A DNA stretch of 64,000 nucleotides from Pseudothioclava nitratireducens (GCF_029210495.1 NZ_JARGDK010000006.1:124001-188000), one strand, 5' to 3'. Shown: positions 9,945 to 19,332, counted from the first letter of the stretch. Program-made: numbers and translations. Notes: a model not told the origin generated them from the sequence alone.

Positions 9945-11123
9945 ATGAATGGGGCTGATACCGCGTGGATCATGGTTGCGACCGCGCTTGTATTGTTCAT
10001 GACGCTGCCGGGGCTGGCGCTGTTCTACGGCGGTCTGGTGCGGGCGCGCAACGTGCTGTCGATCTTCATGCAGTGTTTCTCGATTGCCGCGCTGATGAGC
10101 ATCCTGTGGCTGCTGGGCGGCTACTCGGTGGCCTTTGGCGAGGGCAATGCCCTCTGGGGCGGCCTTGGTAAATTCGGCCTTCTGGGCATTGACGCCGACA
10201 CCGTCTCGGGCTCGATCCCCGAAGTGCTGTTCTTCGCCTTCCAGATGACCTTTGCCATCATTACACCCGCGCTGTTCATCGGGGCCTTTGTCGAGCGCGT
10301 GAACTTCGCCTTCGTGATGGCCTTCTCGGCGCTTTGGATGTTTCTGGTCTATGCGCCGGTCACCCACTGGATCTGGGGTGGCGGTCTGATGGCGGATGGC
10401 GGCATCTTTGGCGCGGTCGGCACCAAGGATTTCGCGGGCGGTATCGTCGTGCACGAAACCGCAGCGCTTGCCGCGCTCTTGCTGGCGATCATGATCGGCC
10501 CGCGCAAGCACCGCACCACACCGCCGCATAACCCCGGCATGGTCGCCATGGGCGCGGGCATGCTCTGGGTCGGCTGGTTCGGCTTCAACGGCGGCTCGCT
10601 GCTGGCCGCAGATGGCGGCGCCGCGATGGCGATCACCGTGACCCATATCTCCGCCGCCGCCGCCTCGCTGAGCTGGGCCGCGTGGGAGCGCATCAAGTTC
10701 GGCCGCTCGTCGCTGGTCGGCATCGTGACCGGCACCATCGCGGGTCTGGCCTCGATCACCCCGGCCTCGGGCTTTGTCGGGCCGCTGGAAGCGCTCCTGA
10801 TCGGGACGGTCGCCGGTGTGCTCTGCCAAGAGGCCGTGGTGCTCATCCGTGAGCGCCTCAAGATCGACGACACGCTCGATGTTTTTGCCGTGCATGGTGT
10901 GGGCGGGATCTTCGGCACGATGATGATCGCCATTTTCGGCCATGGCAGCTATCTGGCGCAGTTCGGCGCACTGGTGCTGGTCGGCCTCTACACGCTGGCG
11001 GTCAGCTTCGTGATCGCCAAGCTGGTGGCGCTGGTCTTCCCGATGCGCGTGGACAAGGAAGCCGAGACCAACGGGCTCGACCTCTCGACCCATGGCGAAC
11101 GCGCCTATGACATGAATTCCTGA
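9945..11123 (+). CDS. amtB: Ammonium transporter AmtB
   Basis: The 392-residue protein has about eleven hydrophobic segments. Family motifs include LPGLALFYGGLVRARNVLS, the F-Q-M-TFAIITPALF segment of the entry site, and HETAALAALLLA and VHGVGGIFGT holding the twin pore histidines. It mediates ammonia uptake under nitrogen limitation. The ATG at 9945 is preferred because GGAGG lies at 9932-9936 and homology begins there. No glnK or other PII gene precedes it; cinA ends 166 bases upstream. A hairpin terminator follows. Confidence 0.95.
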   Translation: MNGADTAWIMVATALVLFMTLPGLALFYGGLVRARNVLSIFMQCFSIAALMSILWLLGGYSVAFGEGNALWGGLGKFGLLGIDADTVSGSIPEVLFFAFQMTFAIITPALFIGAFVERVNFAFVMAFSALWMFLVYAPVTHWIWGGGLMADGGIFGAVGTKDFAGGIVVHETAALAALLLAIMIGPRKHRTTPPHNPGMVAMGAGMLWVGWFGFNGGSLLAADGGAAMAITVTHISAAAASLSWAAWERIKFGRSSLVGIVTGTIAGLASITPASGFVGPLEALLIGTVAGVLCQEAVVLIRERLKIDDTLDVFAVHGVGGIFGTMMIAIFGHGSYLAQFGALVLVGLYTLAVSFVIAKLVALVFPMRVDKEAETNGLDLSTHGERAYDMNS

Positions 11124-11141
11124 CCTTTCGGGACACAAGCG

Positions 11142-11169
11142 CAAAGGCCGCCTTCGGGCGGCCTTTTTT
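11142..11169 (+). terminator. Intrinsic terminator of amtB
   Basis: A GC-rich hairpin (left arm AAAGGCCGCC, loop around TTCG, right arm with one bulged G ending GGCC) runs into TTTTTT, 19 bases after the amtB stop. It also separates amtB from the convergent gene ending at 11176. Confidence 0.85.
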
Positions 11170-11175
11170 GTTGGC

Positions 11176-11634
11176 TCAGGCGGCGGGGCCGTAAAGCGCG
11201 ATGGCGCGTTCCTCGAAAGCGCGCACGATCCGGCGCATCGCCTCGTCAAACACGACGCCGATCACCTTTTGCAGGATCGCATTGCGGAACTCGAAATCGA
11301 CATAGAACTCGACATCGCAGCCGCCCTCGGGCCGATCGGCAAACTGCCACCAACTGCGCAGGTATTTGAACGGCCCGTCGAGGTAATCCACCTCGACCCG
11401 GTTGCGCTCCGGCCAGAGCGTCGCGCGCGAGCCGAACTTTTCGCGGAACACCTTGAACGAGATCACCAGATCCGCCTCCAGCACCTCCGACCCGTCCGGC
11501 CCCGGCCTGCGCGTGCGCACCCGCGCCGCAGAGTTCCACGGCAGGAATTCCGGGTAGCGCTGCACATCCGAAACCAGATCATACATCTGCCGGGCAGTGT
11601 AAGGCATCACGCGCTTTTCGGAATGGGTGGGCAT
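11176..11634 (-). CDS. RatA/Coq10-like START-domain protein (ubiquinone-binding)
   Basis: This 152-residue SRPBCC (START-like) protein has the family pattern MPYTARQMYDLVSDVQRYPEFLPW at the N-terminus and the C-terminal helix FRNAILQKVIGVVFDEAMRRIVRAFEERA. Family members are Coq10, which chaperones ubiquinone to the respiratory chain, and bacterial RatA. In alphaproteobacteria the Coq10-type role is the more likely one. The ATG at 11634 fits the family start; the frame extends further upstream without similarity. It is convergent with amtB and divergent from hpt. Confidence 0.85.
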   Translation of the reverse strand: MPTHSEKRVMPYTARQMYDLVSDVQRYPEFLPWNSAARVRTRRPGPDGSEVLEADLVISFKVFREKFGSRATLWPERNRVEVDYLDGPFKYLRSWWQFADRPEGGCDVEFYVDFEFRNAILQKVIGVVFDEAMRRIVRAFEERAIALYGPAA

Positions 11635-11727
11635 GGGCTGACCTTTATTTCCTCCACGCCTTAGATGCGATAAACCCTTTGGGGGGTGCAAGGCCCCGCA
11701 CCCCATTTTTCCGGCAAGGAGACCGAG

Positions 11728-12279
11728 ATGCCGCACCGCCCCCATGAGATCGTGCAGATGATCTCGGCCAAGCAGATCGCCGCGCGCGTCGAGGATCTCG
11801 CCCGCGAAATCACCGCCGCCTTCGCCGATACCGACAAGCTGGTGGTGGTGGGGCTCTTGCGCGGCTCTTTCGTCTTCATCGCCGATCTGGTGCGCGAGAT
11901 CGACCTGCCGGTCGAGGTCGATTTCCTCGAAGCCAGCTCTTACGGCGACAGCACCGAAAGCTCGCGCGAGGTGCGTATCCTCAAGGACCTGCGCGCCGGC
12001 ATCGAGGGGCGCGACGTGCTGGTGGTCGAGGATATCGTCGATACCGGCTACACGCTTCAGCACGTGATGGGCATGCTGCGGGCCCGCAAACCGCGCCGGA
12101 TCGAGTGCTGTGCGCTGCTCGACAAGCCCTCCCGGCGCGAGGTGGACATCCGCGCGACATGGACCGGCTTTGACATCCCCGACGAATTCGTCGTGGGCTA
12201 CGGCATCGACTTCGCGCAGCGCAACCGCAACCTGCCCTATATCGGCAAGGTCCGGTTCCTGCCCGAGGATACCAAATGA
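11728..12279 (+). CDS. hpt: Hypoxanthine phosphoribosyltransferase
   Basis: The 183-residue purine-salvage enzyme joins hypoxanthine or guanine to PRPP. The PRPP-binding motif [15 protein letters not shown] (about residues 96-110) and the flexible-loop region [12 protein letters not shown] are clear, as is the [10 protein letters not shown] near the C-terminus that contacts the base. AAGGAG at 11716-11721 sets the start at 11728. The stop overlaps the next small gene by 4 bases. Confidence 0.95.
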   Translation: MPHRPHEIVQMISAKQIAARVEDLAREITAAFADTDKLVVVGLLRGSFVFIADLVREIDLPVEVDFLEASSYGDSTESSREVRILKDLRAGIEGRDVLVVEDIVDTGYTLQHVMGMLRARKPRRIECCALLDKPSRREVDIRATWTGFDIPDEFVVGYGIDFAQRNRNLPYIGKVRFLPEDTK

Positions 12280-12461
12280 ACATGACCTGGCTCATGCGGA
12301 TGGCGCGCTGGGCGCGCCGCCCCCCTTCGATGCGTCAGGTCAGGATCGTGGCCGTGGTGATTGCGGTCGTTCTGGTGATCGCGGGTCTCGAATGGCTCGG
12401 GCTCTGGCCTGATTGGGCGACGGTCGAACCGCGCGGCGGCCGCCTGCCGCGGCTGAACTGA
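12276..12461 (+). CDS. Small single-pass membrane protein, unknown function
   Basis: A 61-residue product with a basic N-terminus and one hydrophobic helix (about 22-43, [20 protein letters not shown]), ending in an arginine-rich tail. Its ATG overlaps the hpt stop (ATGA), the main argument that it is translated. I do not recognise a family. The following 57 bases contain the ribosome-binding site of the cytochrome gene. Confidence 0.65.
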   Translation: MNMTWLMRMARWARRPPSMRQVRIVAVVIAVVLVIAGLEWLGLWPDWATVEPRGGRLPRLN

Positions 12462-12518
12462 TTTCCTTGCCTTCGCGCATGTTCGCCCCAGATTTTCTCT
12501 GAGCAGGGAGGATCTAAG

Positions 12519-13397
12519 ATGCGCCGGATAGTGATCGTTCTCGTCTTGCTGGGACTGTTCGGGCTTGGCGTTTTCCTGATCGTCACCCGCCCCGGCCATG
12601 CCGATCCCGAGCGTTTCCGGGGCATCGAGGGCAATATCGCCCGCGGCGAGATGGTCTATTATGCCGCGGGCTGCGGCTCGTGCCACATGGCCGAGGGCGC
12701 GCAGGGCGAGGCGCGTCTGGTTCTGTCCGGCGGGCAACGCTTTGCTAGCCCCTTCGGCACCTTCCTCGCCCCCAATATATCCCCTTCGGAACAAGGCATC
12801 GCCAACTGGTCGCGTCAGGCTTTGGCCGATGCGCTCTGGCATGGGACCGGACGCGAGCGCGGGCATCTCTACCCGGCGCTACCCTATGCGTCCTACGTGA
12901 AGATGACCGCGCAAGACCTTGCCGATCTTTATGAATTTCTGAAAACCTTGCCCGCCGACCCGACGCCCTCCGCCCCCCATGAGGTCGGTTTTCCGTTCAA
13001 CATCCGGGCGTCCCTTGGCGGCTGGAAGATGCTCTTCTTCACCGATGATTGGGTGATCGAGGGCGATCTGAGCGCCGAGGAAGCGCGCGGGCGCTATCTG
13101 GTCGAGGCGCTCGGCCATTGCGGCGAATGTCACACGCCGCGCAACGCGCTGGGCGGGATGGACAAGAACCGCTGGCTCGCCGGTGTGCCGGGCGAAGGCG
13201 GCGCGCCCAATATCACGCCCGCCAAGCTTGGCTGGAGCGTCGAAGAGATCGCCTATTACCTAGAGAGCGGCTTCACCCCCGATTATGACAGCGTCGGCGG
13301 CCATATGGCCTATGTGGTGGACAATTACGCCAAACTCCCGCCCGAAGATCGCGCCGCCGTGGCCGCCTATCTCAAGCGCGTGCCGGCGGTGGAGTGA
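12519..13397 (+). CDS. Membrane-anchored dihaem c-type cytochrome
   Basis: The 292-residue protein starts with an uncleaved-looking anchor (residues 3-23) followed by two class I cytochrome c domains, with haem sites CGSCH (52-56) and CGECH (201-205). The pattern matches small subunits of periplasmic dehydrogenases and soluble dihaem carriers that pass electrons to oxidases. GGAGG precedes the ATG. It abuts ccmG tail to tail with no spacer (13397/13398), so the substrate cytochrome sits next to its maturation genes. The electron donor is unknown. Confidence 0.88.
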   Translation: MRRIVIVLVLLGLFGLGVFLIVTRPGHADPERFRGIEGNIARGEMVYYAAGCGSCHMAEGAQGEARLVLSGGQRFASPFGTFLAPNISPSEQGIANWSRQALADALWHGTGRERGHLYPALPYASYVKMTAQDLADLYEFLKTLPADPTPSAPHEVGFPFNIRASLGGWKMLFFTDDWVIEGDLSAEEARGRYLVEALGHCGECHTPRNALGGMDKNRWLAGVPGEGGAPNITPAKLGWSVEEIAYYLESGFTPDYDSVGGHMAYVVDNYAKLPPEDRAAVAAYLKRVPAVE

Positions 13398-13931
13398 TCA
13401 CTCCGCCGCCTGCCCTTCGAGGACCGGGCGCAGCCGGCTTTCGATGACGCGCTCGGTCACCGGCCCCGCAAAGCGGAACAGCACCTTGCCCTCGCCATCG
13501 ACGACGAAAGTCTCGGGTACGCCGTAAACCCCCCAGTCGAGCGCCATCCGCCCCGTCGCATCCGCGCCGATCGCGGCATAGGGATTGCCCAGATCACCGA
13601 GGAATTTCAGCGCCTGCTCGGGCGTGTCCTTGTAGTTCACGCCGAGGATCTCAACCCCTTCGGCGGCCAGCGCCTCCAGGTTCGGATGCTCGACCCGGCA
13701 AGGCGCGCACCACGACGCCCAGAAGTTCACCAGCTTGATCTCGCCATCGCGCAGATCCGCATCGGTAAAGGGCGCGCCGGTGCCCAGCGGCGTAAGCTGC
13801 ACCGGCGGCGCATCCTTGCCCGCCAGCGCCGAGGGGAGCTGCTTGGGGTCTTCGCGCCCCATACCCCAGATGAACATGCCTGCCAGCCCCGCAAAGATCA
13901 GCGGCGGCAGGAGCATCAGCGGTCTAGCCAT
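13398..13931 (-). CDS. ccmG: Thiol:disulfide interchange protein CcmG (DsbE)
   Basis: This 177-residue thioredoxin-fold protein is anchored by an N-terminal helix (PLMLLPPLIFAGLAGMFIWG) and faces the periplasm. Its active site is WCAPC in NFWASWCAPCRVEHPNLEAL, and the acidic GVYGVPETFVVDG segment is typical of CcmG. It reduces apocytochrome or CcmH thiols before haem attachment. The start overlaps ccmD by 8 bases, and it is the last ccm gene here; ccmF, ccmH and ccmI are not in the window. Confidence 0.94.
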   Translation of the reverse strand: MARPLMLLPPLIFAGLAGMFIWGMGREDPKQLPSALAGKDAPPVQLTPLGTGAPFTDADLRDGEIKLVNFWASWCAPCRVEHPNLEALAAEGVEILGVNYKDTPEQALKFLGDLGNPYAAIGADATGRMALDWGVYGVPETFVVDGEGKVLFRFAGPVTERVIESRLRPVLEGQAAE

Positions 13932-14085
13932 TTTTACGCCCCATCCGTTCTTCCTGAAGCTCCAGCGCGCGGCGGGTTTTCGCCCCCTTCCACAGCGTCC
14001 AGACCGTGAGCAGCACCAAGGGCAGGATTGTCCCGATATAGGACAGGATCACCGTGGCCGCGTATTTTCCAAGCTCGGGCATCAT
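13924..14085 (-). CDS. ccmD: Haem exporter protein CcmD
   Basis: A 53-residue protein starting MMPELGKYAATVILSY with one transmembrane helix and a cytoplasmic basic tail (KGAKTRRALELQEERMG). This is the characteristic CcmD layout and size; CcmD helps release holo-CcmE from the CcmABC complex. It overlaps the ccmC stop by 4 bases and the ccmG start by 8, tightly coupling the three genes. Confidence 0.9.
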   Translation of the reverse strand: MMPELGKYAATVILSYIGTILPLVLLTVWTLWKGAKTRRALELQEERMGRKNG

Positions 14086-14810
14086 GCCATGCGCTCCCTT
14101 TGTTCAAGCGCCTTGAGACGGCGCGCGCGGATCTCGGTGCGGGTGCGCAAGAGAAGCAGCGTCACGAACAGCAGCACGAAACCCGCAAGGCAGATCAGCA
14201 GCGGGAACCAGTAGACATCGGAGATGTTCTCCTCCTTGTCGAGCGAGAGCGTGGCCCCCTGATGGAGCCCCTGGTTCCAGAAATTCACCGCATAGCGCGA
14301 GAGCAGTGCAAAGACCGAGCCCACAAGGCACAGAACCCCCGTCAGGTCCGCCGCCGTGTCGGGGTTATCAATCGCCTCCCAGAGCGCCATGTAGCCCAGA
14401 TAGAACAGGAACAGGATCAGGAACGAGGTCAGTCGCGGGTCCCATTCCCACCACGTCCCCCACATGGGCTGGCCCCAGACCGCGCCGGTAATGAGCGCGA
14501 TCAGCGTCATAACCATGCCGATCGGCGCGGCTGCCTTAGCGGCCAGCGCCGAGACATGGTGGCGCCGGATCAGCCAGATCAGCGAGGTGACGAGCATCAT
14601 CACCCAGATATTGATCGCCATCATCGCGGACGGCACGTGGACATAGATCACCTTGACGGTGGACCCGAAATTCGTGGCCTCGGGCGTGAAAAAGAAGCCC
14701 CAGATCAGCCCGACGACAAGGCAGATCACCGTCAACCCCGTCACCCAGGGCAACAGCATCGACGAGGTCTTCATGAATTTTACGGGGTTGGCATATTCCC
14801 AGATCGACAT
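14082..14810 (-). CDS. ccmC: Haem exporter/handling protein CcmC
   Basis: The 242-residue, six-helix membrane protein carries the tryptophan-rich haem motif WGQPMWGTWWEWDPRLT and flanking conserved histidines (VHVPSAMMAIN; LHQGATLSL). CcmC loads haem onto CcmE in cytochrome c maturation system I. It stands between ccmB (87-base gap) and ccmD (overlap) on one transcript. Confidence 0.96.
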   Translation of the reverse strand: MSIWEYANPVKFMKTSSMLLPWVTGLTVICLVVGLIWGFFFTPEATNFGSTVKVIYVHVPSAMMAINIWVMMLVTSLIWLIRRHHVSALAAKAAAPIGMVMTLIALITGAVWGQPMWGTWWEWDPRLTSFLILFLFYLGYMALWEAIDNPDTAADLTGVLCLVGSVFALLSRYAVNFWNQGLHQGATLSLDKEENISDVYWFPLLICLAGFVLLFVTLLLLRTRTEIRARRLKALEQRERMA

Positions 14811-14897
14811 CGGGTCTGGCTCACTCCTGTTCGTTCGCGCGTTTGTCCTAGCACGATTGTCATATTTTGCCCTAGCGCAACTTGACGCGGGTCAAAC

Positions 14898-15554
14898 TCA
14901 CCGCAAGTTGACCCGGATCGCCGCTGCCGAGGCGAAGGGCACGACCGCGATGACGGCGGTGGTGATGCCGCCCAGCATCAGAAGCGGCACCTGCGTGGCC
15001 ATGCCTTCGGCCCCGCGCCGGATCAGCTCTGCCCCGAAGATCAGGGTCGGCACGTAAAGCGGCAGCACCAAGAGCGACAGCAAGAGCCCGCCCCGCTTGA
15101 GCCCCACCGTGAGCGCCGCGCCGAAGGTGCCGAGCACCGAAAGCGCGGGCGTCCCGAGCAGAAGCGAAATGACCAGCCATTGATAGGCCGCGCCCTCAAG
15201 ATGCAGCAGCACCCCGAAAACCGGGGCCGCAACCACGAGCGGTAGCCCCGTGGTGATCCAATGCGCAAGCGCCTTCATCGTCACCACCCCTTCGAGCGGC
15301 ACGGGCGCGGTCGCCAGAAGGTCGAGCGAGCCATCCTCAAAATCGAGCGCGAAGATCCGGTCGAGCGACAGCAGGCAAGCGAGAAGCGAGCCAAGCCAGA
15401 GGATACCGGGTGCGATCCGCGCAAGGATACCGCCTTCGGGGCCGACCCCGAACGGGACCAGCGTGACCACGATCAGGAAAAAGGCAAGCCCAAGGCCAAA
15501 GCCCCCGCCCGCGCGGATCGCGAGCTTCAGGTCGCGTGACAAGAGCGCTAGCAT
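14898..15554 (-). CDS. ccmB: Haem exporter membrane subunit CcmB
   Basis: This 218-residue protein has about six hydrophobic segments and family stretches FEDGSLDLLATAPVPLE and GLPLVVAAPVFGVLLHL. It is the permease of the CcmAB ABC transporter that powers release of holo-CcmE. The gap to ccmA (73 bases) contains a family-type intergenic repeat, but co-transcription still looks likely. Confidence 0.93.
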   Translation of the reverse strand: MLALLSRDLKLAIRAGGGFGLGLAFFLIVVTLVPFGVGPEGGILARIAPGILWLGSLLACLLSLDRIFALDFEDGSLDLLATAPVPLEGVVTMKALAHWITTGLPLVVAAPVFGVLLHLEGAAYQWLVISLLLGTPALSVLGTFGAALTVGLKRGGLLLSLLVLPLYVPTLIFGAELIRRGAEGMATQVPLLMLGGITTAVIAVVPFASAAAIRVNLR

Positions 15555-15583
15555 GACGGGCCTCCGCGCATCCGGGACGCGTG

Positions 15584-15606
15584 GGTGCCTCCGGCGGGGA
15601 TATTTG
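15584..15606 (+). repeat. Short intergenic repeat, 'cctccggcgggg' family
   Basis: gtgcctccggcggggatatt lies between ccmA and ccmB. A related sequence in the other orientation occurs at 50081-50100, and the 'ggatattt' end resembles the elements near 29586 and 57082. Such pieces are scattered in genomes of this family; no function is known to me. Confidence 0.5.
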
Positions 15607-15627
15607 TGGCAGACTTACGATGCATGC

Positions 15628-16260
15628 TCATATGAAGGCCTCATCGAAAGCGCCCGAAATACCGCCCTGCTCGGGTGGTTTGGCCTTGAAGGGCGCAAGG
15701 TCGAGGATCGCCGCCTCGGGGATGCCGAGGTCGATATGGGTCGCCATCAGCGCGGCGCCGCCTTGCGCAAGATGGGCGCGCACCGCATCGGCAAAAAGCG
15801 CGACCGAGGCCGCGTCGAGCGAGACCGTCGGTTCGTCGAGCACCCAGACAGGGCGGCCCGTCACAAGCAGCCGCGCAAGGCCAAGGCGGCGTTTCTGCCC
15901 CGCCGAGAGGCTCATTGCCGGGCGCTCGGTCAGGCCGCGCAGGTTCATTCGGTCCAGTGCGCCCTCGATGCTGTCGGTGCCATAGACCGAGGCCCAGAAG
16001 TCAAGGTTCTCGGTCACCGTCAGCGTCGATTTGAGCCCGTCGGAATGGCCCGCATAGGCCATCGACTCGGGCGGCATCGAGATGGAGCCGTGAAGCGCGG
16101 GTTGCAGCCCTGCCAGCGTGCGCAGAAGGGTCGTTTTGCCGATCCCGTTCGGACCGCGCAGCACCAGCGCATGGCCGGCATCGAGCCCAAAGCTCAGCCC
16201 TTCGAGCACTGCCAGCCCGCCCCGTGTCACCGCCAGATTGTCAACGCTCAGCATGGTCAT
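15628..16260 (-). CDS. ccmA: Haem exporter ATP-binding subunit CcmA
   Basis: The 210-residue ABC ATPase has Walker [10 protein letters not shown], signature [15 protein letters not shown] and Walker [14 protein letters not shown]. CcmA drives the CcmABCD complex in cytochrome c maturation. A second ATG two codons inside (MLSVDNLAV) could be the true start. It follows the Mth938-like gene by 38 bases. Confidence 0.94.
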   Translation of the reverse strand: MTMLSVDNLAVTRGGLAVLEGLSFGLDAGHALVLRGPNGIGKTTLLRTLAGLQPALHGSISMPPESMAYAGHSDGLKSTLTVTENLDFWASVYGTDSIEGALDRMNLRGLTERPAMSLSAGQKRRLGLARLLVTGRPVWVLDEPTVSLDAASVALFADAVRAHLAQGGAALMATHIDLGIPEAAILDLAPFKAKPPEQGGISGAFDEAFI

Positions 16261-16298
16261 GGCTTGGCCTTAGTCGATCCGGCGGTTGAGGGAAAGGG

Positions 16299-16670
16299 TC
16301 AGCTCGCACCCTGCGACGGCATAGCCATCAGCGCGGCGGCCACGCGGCGGCCTTCGGAGAGAAGCACATTATAGGTGCGCGCCGCAGACGGCGTGGCCAT
16401 CGGCTCGCACATGACACCTGCGGCTTCGAGTTCAGCCACAAGATCGCGCGGCAGAAACGCGATCTCGGCACCGGTGCCGACGAAGAGCACATCGACCTTG
16501 CCTGCCAGCGCCAGAAGCGGCGCGCGGTCGTCATAGCCGGACCAGAGCGCGACGCTGCCCGCCTCGATCACCACGTTGCCGTGATGAACCTCTCCGGCGA
16601 TACGAAAGAACCCCGGTCCGTAGCCATCGACCGGCAGCGCGCCACCATATTCGGCCTCAGTTATCGGCAT
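16299..16670 (-). CDS. Mth938-like domain protein (NDUFAF3-related fold)
   Basis: A 123-residue single-domain protein; GYGPGFFRIAGEVHHGNVVI and VDVLFVGTGAEIAFLP are typical of the Mth938-like family, whose eukaryotic relative NDUFAF3 helps assemble respiratory complex I. The ATG at 16670 is preferred over the TTG two codons earlier because GAGAAGG precedes it; this gives a 14-base overlap with secF. Its role beside SecDF is unproven. Confidence 0.85.
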   Translation of the reverse strand: MPITEAEYGGALPVDGYGPGFFRIAGEVHHGNVVIEAGSVALWSGYDDRAPLLALAGKVDVLFVGTGAEIAFLPRDLVAELEAAGVMCEPMATPSAARTYNVLLSEGRRVAAALMAMPSQGAS

Positions 16671-17640
16671 TCTCAACCTTCTCGGTGAAGAACTTGGCGG
16701 AGGGGTCTTCGGTCTTCTTGTCGCGGTTCACGCCAAGGAACAGGACGATATTCTTGGCCACGAAGACCGAGGAATAGGTCCCGATGATGACGCCCCAGGT
16801 CATTGCGAAAACGAAACCCCGGATCACGTCGCCCCCCAGCACCAGAAGCGCGATCAGCGCGATCAGCGTGGTCCCCGAGGTCATCACCGTCCGCGCGAGC
16901 GTTTCGTTGACCGAGAGGTTCATCACCTCGCGCAGCGGCATGGATTTGTACTTCACGAGGTTTTCGCGCAGCCGGTCGAATACGATCACCGTGTCGTTGA
17001 TCGAGTAGCCGAGGATCGTGAGCAGCGCGGCGATGATCGTCAGGTCGAAGCGGATCTGGAACAGCGCAAAGATACCGACCGTGACCACGACGTCATGCAC
17101 CAGCGCCGCGACGGCCCCGATCGAGAACTGCCATTCGAAGCGCAACCAGATATAGACGAGGATCGCCCCCGTCGCCGCCAAAACCGACCAGATCGCGGTC
17201 CAGATCAGCTCGCCCGAGACCTTGGGGCCGACGGATTCGGTGGAAACGAATTTCACCGATGGGTCGACCACCTGAAGCGCCGCCTCGATCGCGCTGAGCG
17301 TCTCGGGCGTGACCGCCTCGTCGCCTTCCTGCGCCTGAATGCGGATCATGCCCACATGCTGATCGGCGTCGAAATTCGGATCGAACACTTCGGTGATCGA
17401 GACATCGCCAAGGTTCAGCGGTTGTAGCGTGTCACGATACAGCCCGACATCGAGCGGCTGGGTCGACTCGGTGCGGATCGTGGTCCCGCCCCGGAAGTCG
17501 ATGCCGAAATTGAGCCCCATCGTCAGCACCAGCACGATGGAGGCGATCACCATCGCCACCGAGAAGCCGAAGGTCAGGACCTGATGCCTGAAGAAGTCGA
17601 AATGGGTGACTTCAGGAACGAGTTTGAGACGGAAAGCCAT
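16657..17640 (-). CDS. secF: Protein translocase subunit SecF
   Basis: This 327-residue membrane protein has a first helix near 28-50, a periplasmic domain with GIDFRGGTTI, and five further helices with the SecF motifs YSINDTVIVFDRLREN and FVFAMTWGVIIGTYSS. With SecD it uses the proton gradient to finish protein export. secD ends 12 bases upstream. Confidence 0.96.
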   Translation of the reverse strand: MAFRLKLVPEVTHFDFFRHQVLTFGFSVAMVIASIVLVLTMGLNFGIDFRGGTTIRTESTQPLDVGLYRDTLQPLNLGDVSITEVFDPNFDADQHVGMIRIQAQEGDEAVTPETLSAIEAALQVVDPSVKFVSTESVGPKVSGELIWTAIWSVLAATGAILVYIWLRFEWQFSIGAVAALVHDVVVTVGIFALFQIRFDLTIIAALLTILGYSINDTVIVFDRLRENLVKYKSMPLREVMNLSVNETLARTVMTSGTTLIALIALLVLGGDVIRGFVFAMTWGVIIGTYSSVFVAKNIVLFLGVNRDKKTEDPSAKFFTEKVENADN

Positions 17641-17652
17641 GATCGTCGCTCC

Positions 17653-19317
17653 TTACAATTCGATCTGTTTCGGACGGCGGCGGGCGAACCAGAGCACGAC
17701 CATAAGCCGCGTGACCCAGATCGCCGTGAAGACCGAGGTGAGGATCCCGATCAACAGCGTAACGGCAAAGCCGCGCACCGGGCCTGCGCCCAGAACGAAC
17801 AGGATCGTCGCGGTCAGGAAGGTGGTCACGTTCGCATCGACAATGGCCGACATCGCCTTTTGGTAGCCGAGTTCAATCGCCCGCGCCGGCCCTTTGGCGT
17901 GTTTGAGCTCCTCGCGGATCCGCTCGAACACCAGCACGTTCGCGTCCACTGCCATACCGATGGTCAGCACGATCCCCGCGATCCCCGGCAGCGTCAGCGT
18001 GCCGCCGATCATCGACATGACGCCAAAGACGAGCGCGATGTTGATCAGAAGCGCCGCGGCGGCAAAGGCCCCGAACAGCCCGTAGCTGAGCACCATGAAG
18101 GCCACAACAGCCGTCAGGCCCACGATGGCCGCGATCCGGCCTGCCTCGATGCTGTCGGCGCCGAGTTCGGGGCCGATGGTGCGCTCTTCGAGGAAGGTCA
18201 TGCCAGCCGGCAATGCGCCCGCCCGCAAGAGGAGCGCAAGGTCGGTGGCTTCCTGCACGGTGAAGCGGCCCGTGATGATGCCCGAGCCGCCCGGAATATG
18301 CGACTGGATCACAGGGGCGGAGATCACTTCGTTATCGAGGACGATGGCGAACGGGCTGCCGATATTGGCCGCCGTGTAATCGCCAAAGGCGCGCGCGCCG
18401 GTCGGGTTGAAACGGAAGGACACCGCCGGATAGCCGTTCTGGTCGGTATCGGGGCGCGCGTCGGTCAGCTCGTCGCCCGAGACGACCGGAACCTGATCGA
18501 GAATGTAATAGCCGTCATTCTGATCCTGCGCGGGGAGCACGATATTGCCCGCCCCCGCGACCGCATTGGCATCGCCCGCCCGGCCTACGACCGGGTGGAA
18601 GGTCAGCTTCGCGGTGGTTCCGATCAGCGCTTTGAGTTCCGCCGCCGAGCCGATGCCCGGCACCTGAATCAGAATACGGTCCTGACCTTGGCGCATGATC
18701 GTCGGCTCGCGCGTCCCGGCCGCATCGACGCGGCGGCGCACGATTTCCAGCGATTGCTGCATGGTGCGGTCGTCGGTTGCGGCGCGCTCGGCCTCGGAGA
18801 GGCGGATCGTGAGCGTGTCGCCCTCGCCCGAAACCTCGATATCGTTTTGCCCCACGCCCGTTAGCGTCACGACCGGGGTCGCGAGCGTGCGGGCGATCTC
18901 GACCGCACGGGCGATCTCGGAGGGGTTGCCGATCTGGATACGCAGCTCATCCTCGGGCGAGGCCACACGGCGGATCGCACCGATGGTCGCACGCTCAGCC
19001 GCGAGCGCCGCGCGGGCGGCGGGCCAGAGCGCATCCATCCGTGCCTTGTACACCTCGGTCACATGGACCTCGGCCAGAAGATGCGCGCCACCGCGCAGAT
19101 CGAGCCCGAGATTGACCAGCCCCGAGGGCAGCCAGCCTGGCCACGCATCGCGCGCGGCCACCTGCTCGGTGCTCAGCGCGCCGGTGCGTTCAAGGGCGAG
19201 AAGCGCATCGTTATGCCCCTCGACCCGGTTGTAGAACAGGTTCGGCGCCGCCATGGCCATGCCCAGAAGGCACACGGCGATGATCAGCACACGCTTCCAG
19301 AGCGAGATCTGCAACAT
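17653..19317 (-). CDS. secD: Protein translocase subunit SecD
   Basis: The 554-residue protein has an N-terminal helix, a large periplasmic region (LGLDLRGGAHLLAEV; RVDAAGTREPTIMRQGQDRI; SFRFNPTGARAFGDYT) and six C-terminal helices with GMAVDANVLVFERIREEL and RGFAVTLLIGILTSVF. Length and motifs match SecD of this class. It follows yajC by 15 bases. Confidence 0.97.
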   Translation of the reverse strand: MLQISLWKRVLIIAVCLLGMAMAAPNLFYNRVEGHNDALLALERTGALSTEQVAARDAWPGWLPSGLVNLGLDLRGGAHLLAEVHVTEVYKARMDALWPAARAALAAERATIGAIRRVASPEDELRIQIGNPSEIARAVEIARTLATPVVTLTGVGQNDIEVSGEGDTLTIRLSEAERAATDDRTMQQSLEIVRRRVDAAGTREPTIMRQGQDRILIQVPGIGSAAELKALIGTTAKLTFHPVVGRAGDANAVAGAGNIVLPAQDQNDGYYILDQVPVVSGDELTDARPDTDQNGYPAVSFRFNPTGARAFGDYTAANIGSPFAIVLDNEVISAPVIQSHIPGGSGIITGRFTVQEATDLALLLRAGALPAGMTFLEERTIGPELGADSIEAGRIAAIVGLTAVVAFMVLSYGLFGAFAAAALLINIALVFGVMSMIGGTLTLPGIAGIVLTIGMAVDANVLVFERIREELKHAKGPARAIELGYQKAMSAIVDANVTTFLTATILFVLGAGPVRGFAVTLLIGILTSVFTAIWVTRLMVVLWFARRRPKQIEL

Positions 19318-19332
19318 GGCGGCGAAGACCCG

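Noticed and set aside
17584-18864. 426-codon plus-strand frame opposite secD
   Set aside because: Arg/His/Asp-rich shadow; secD is certain on the other strand.
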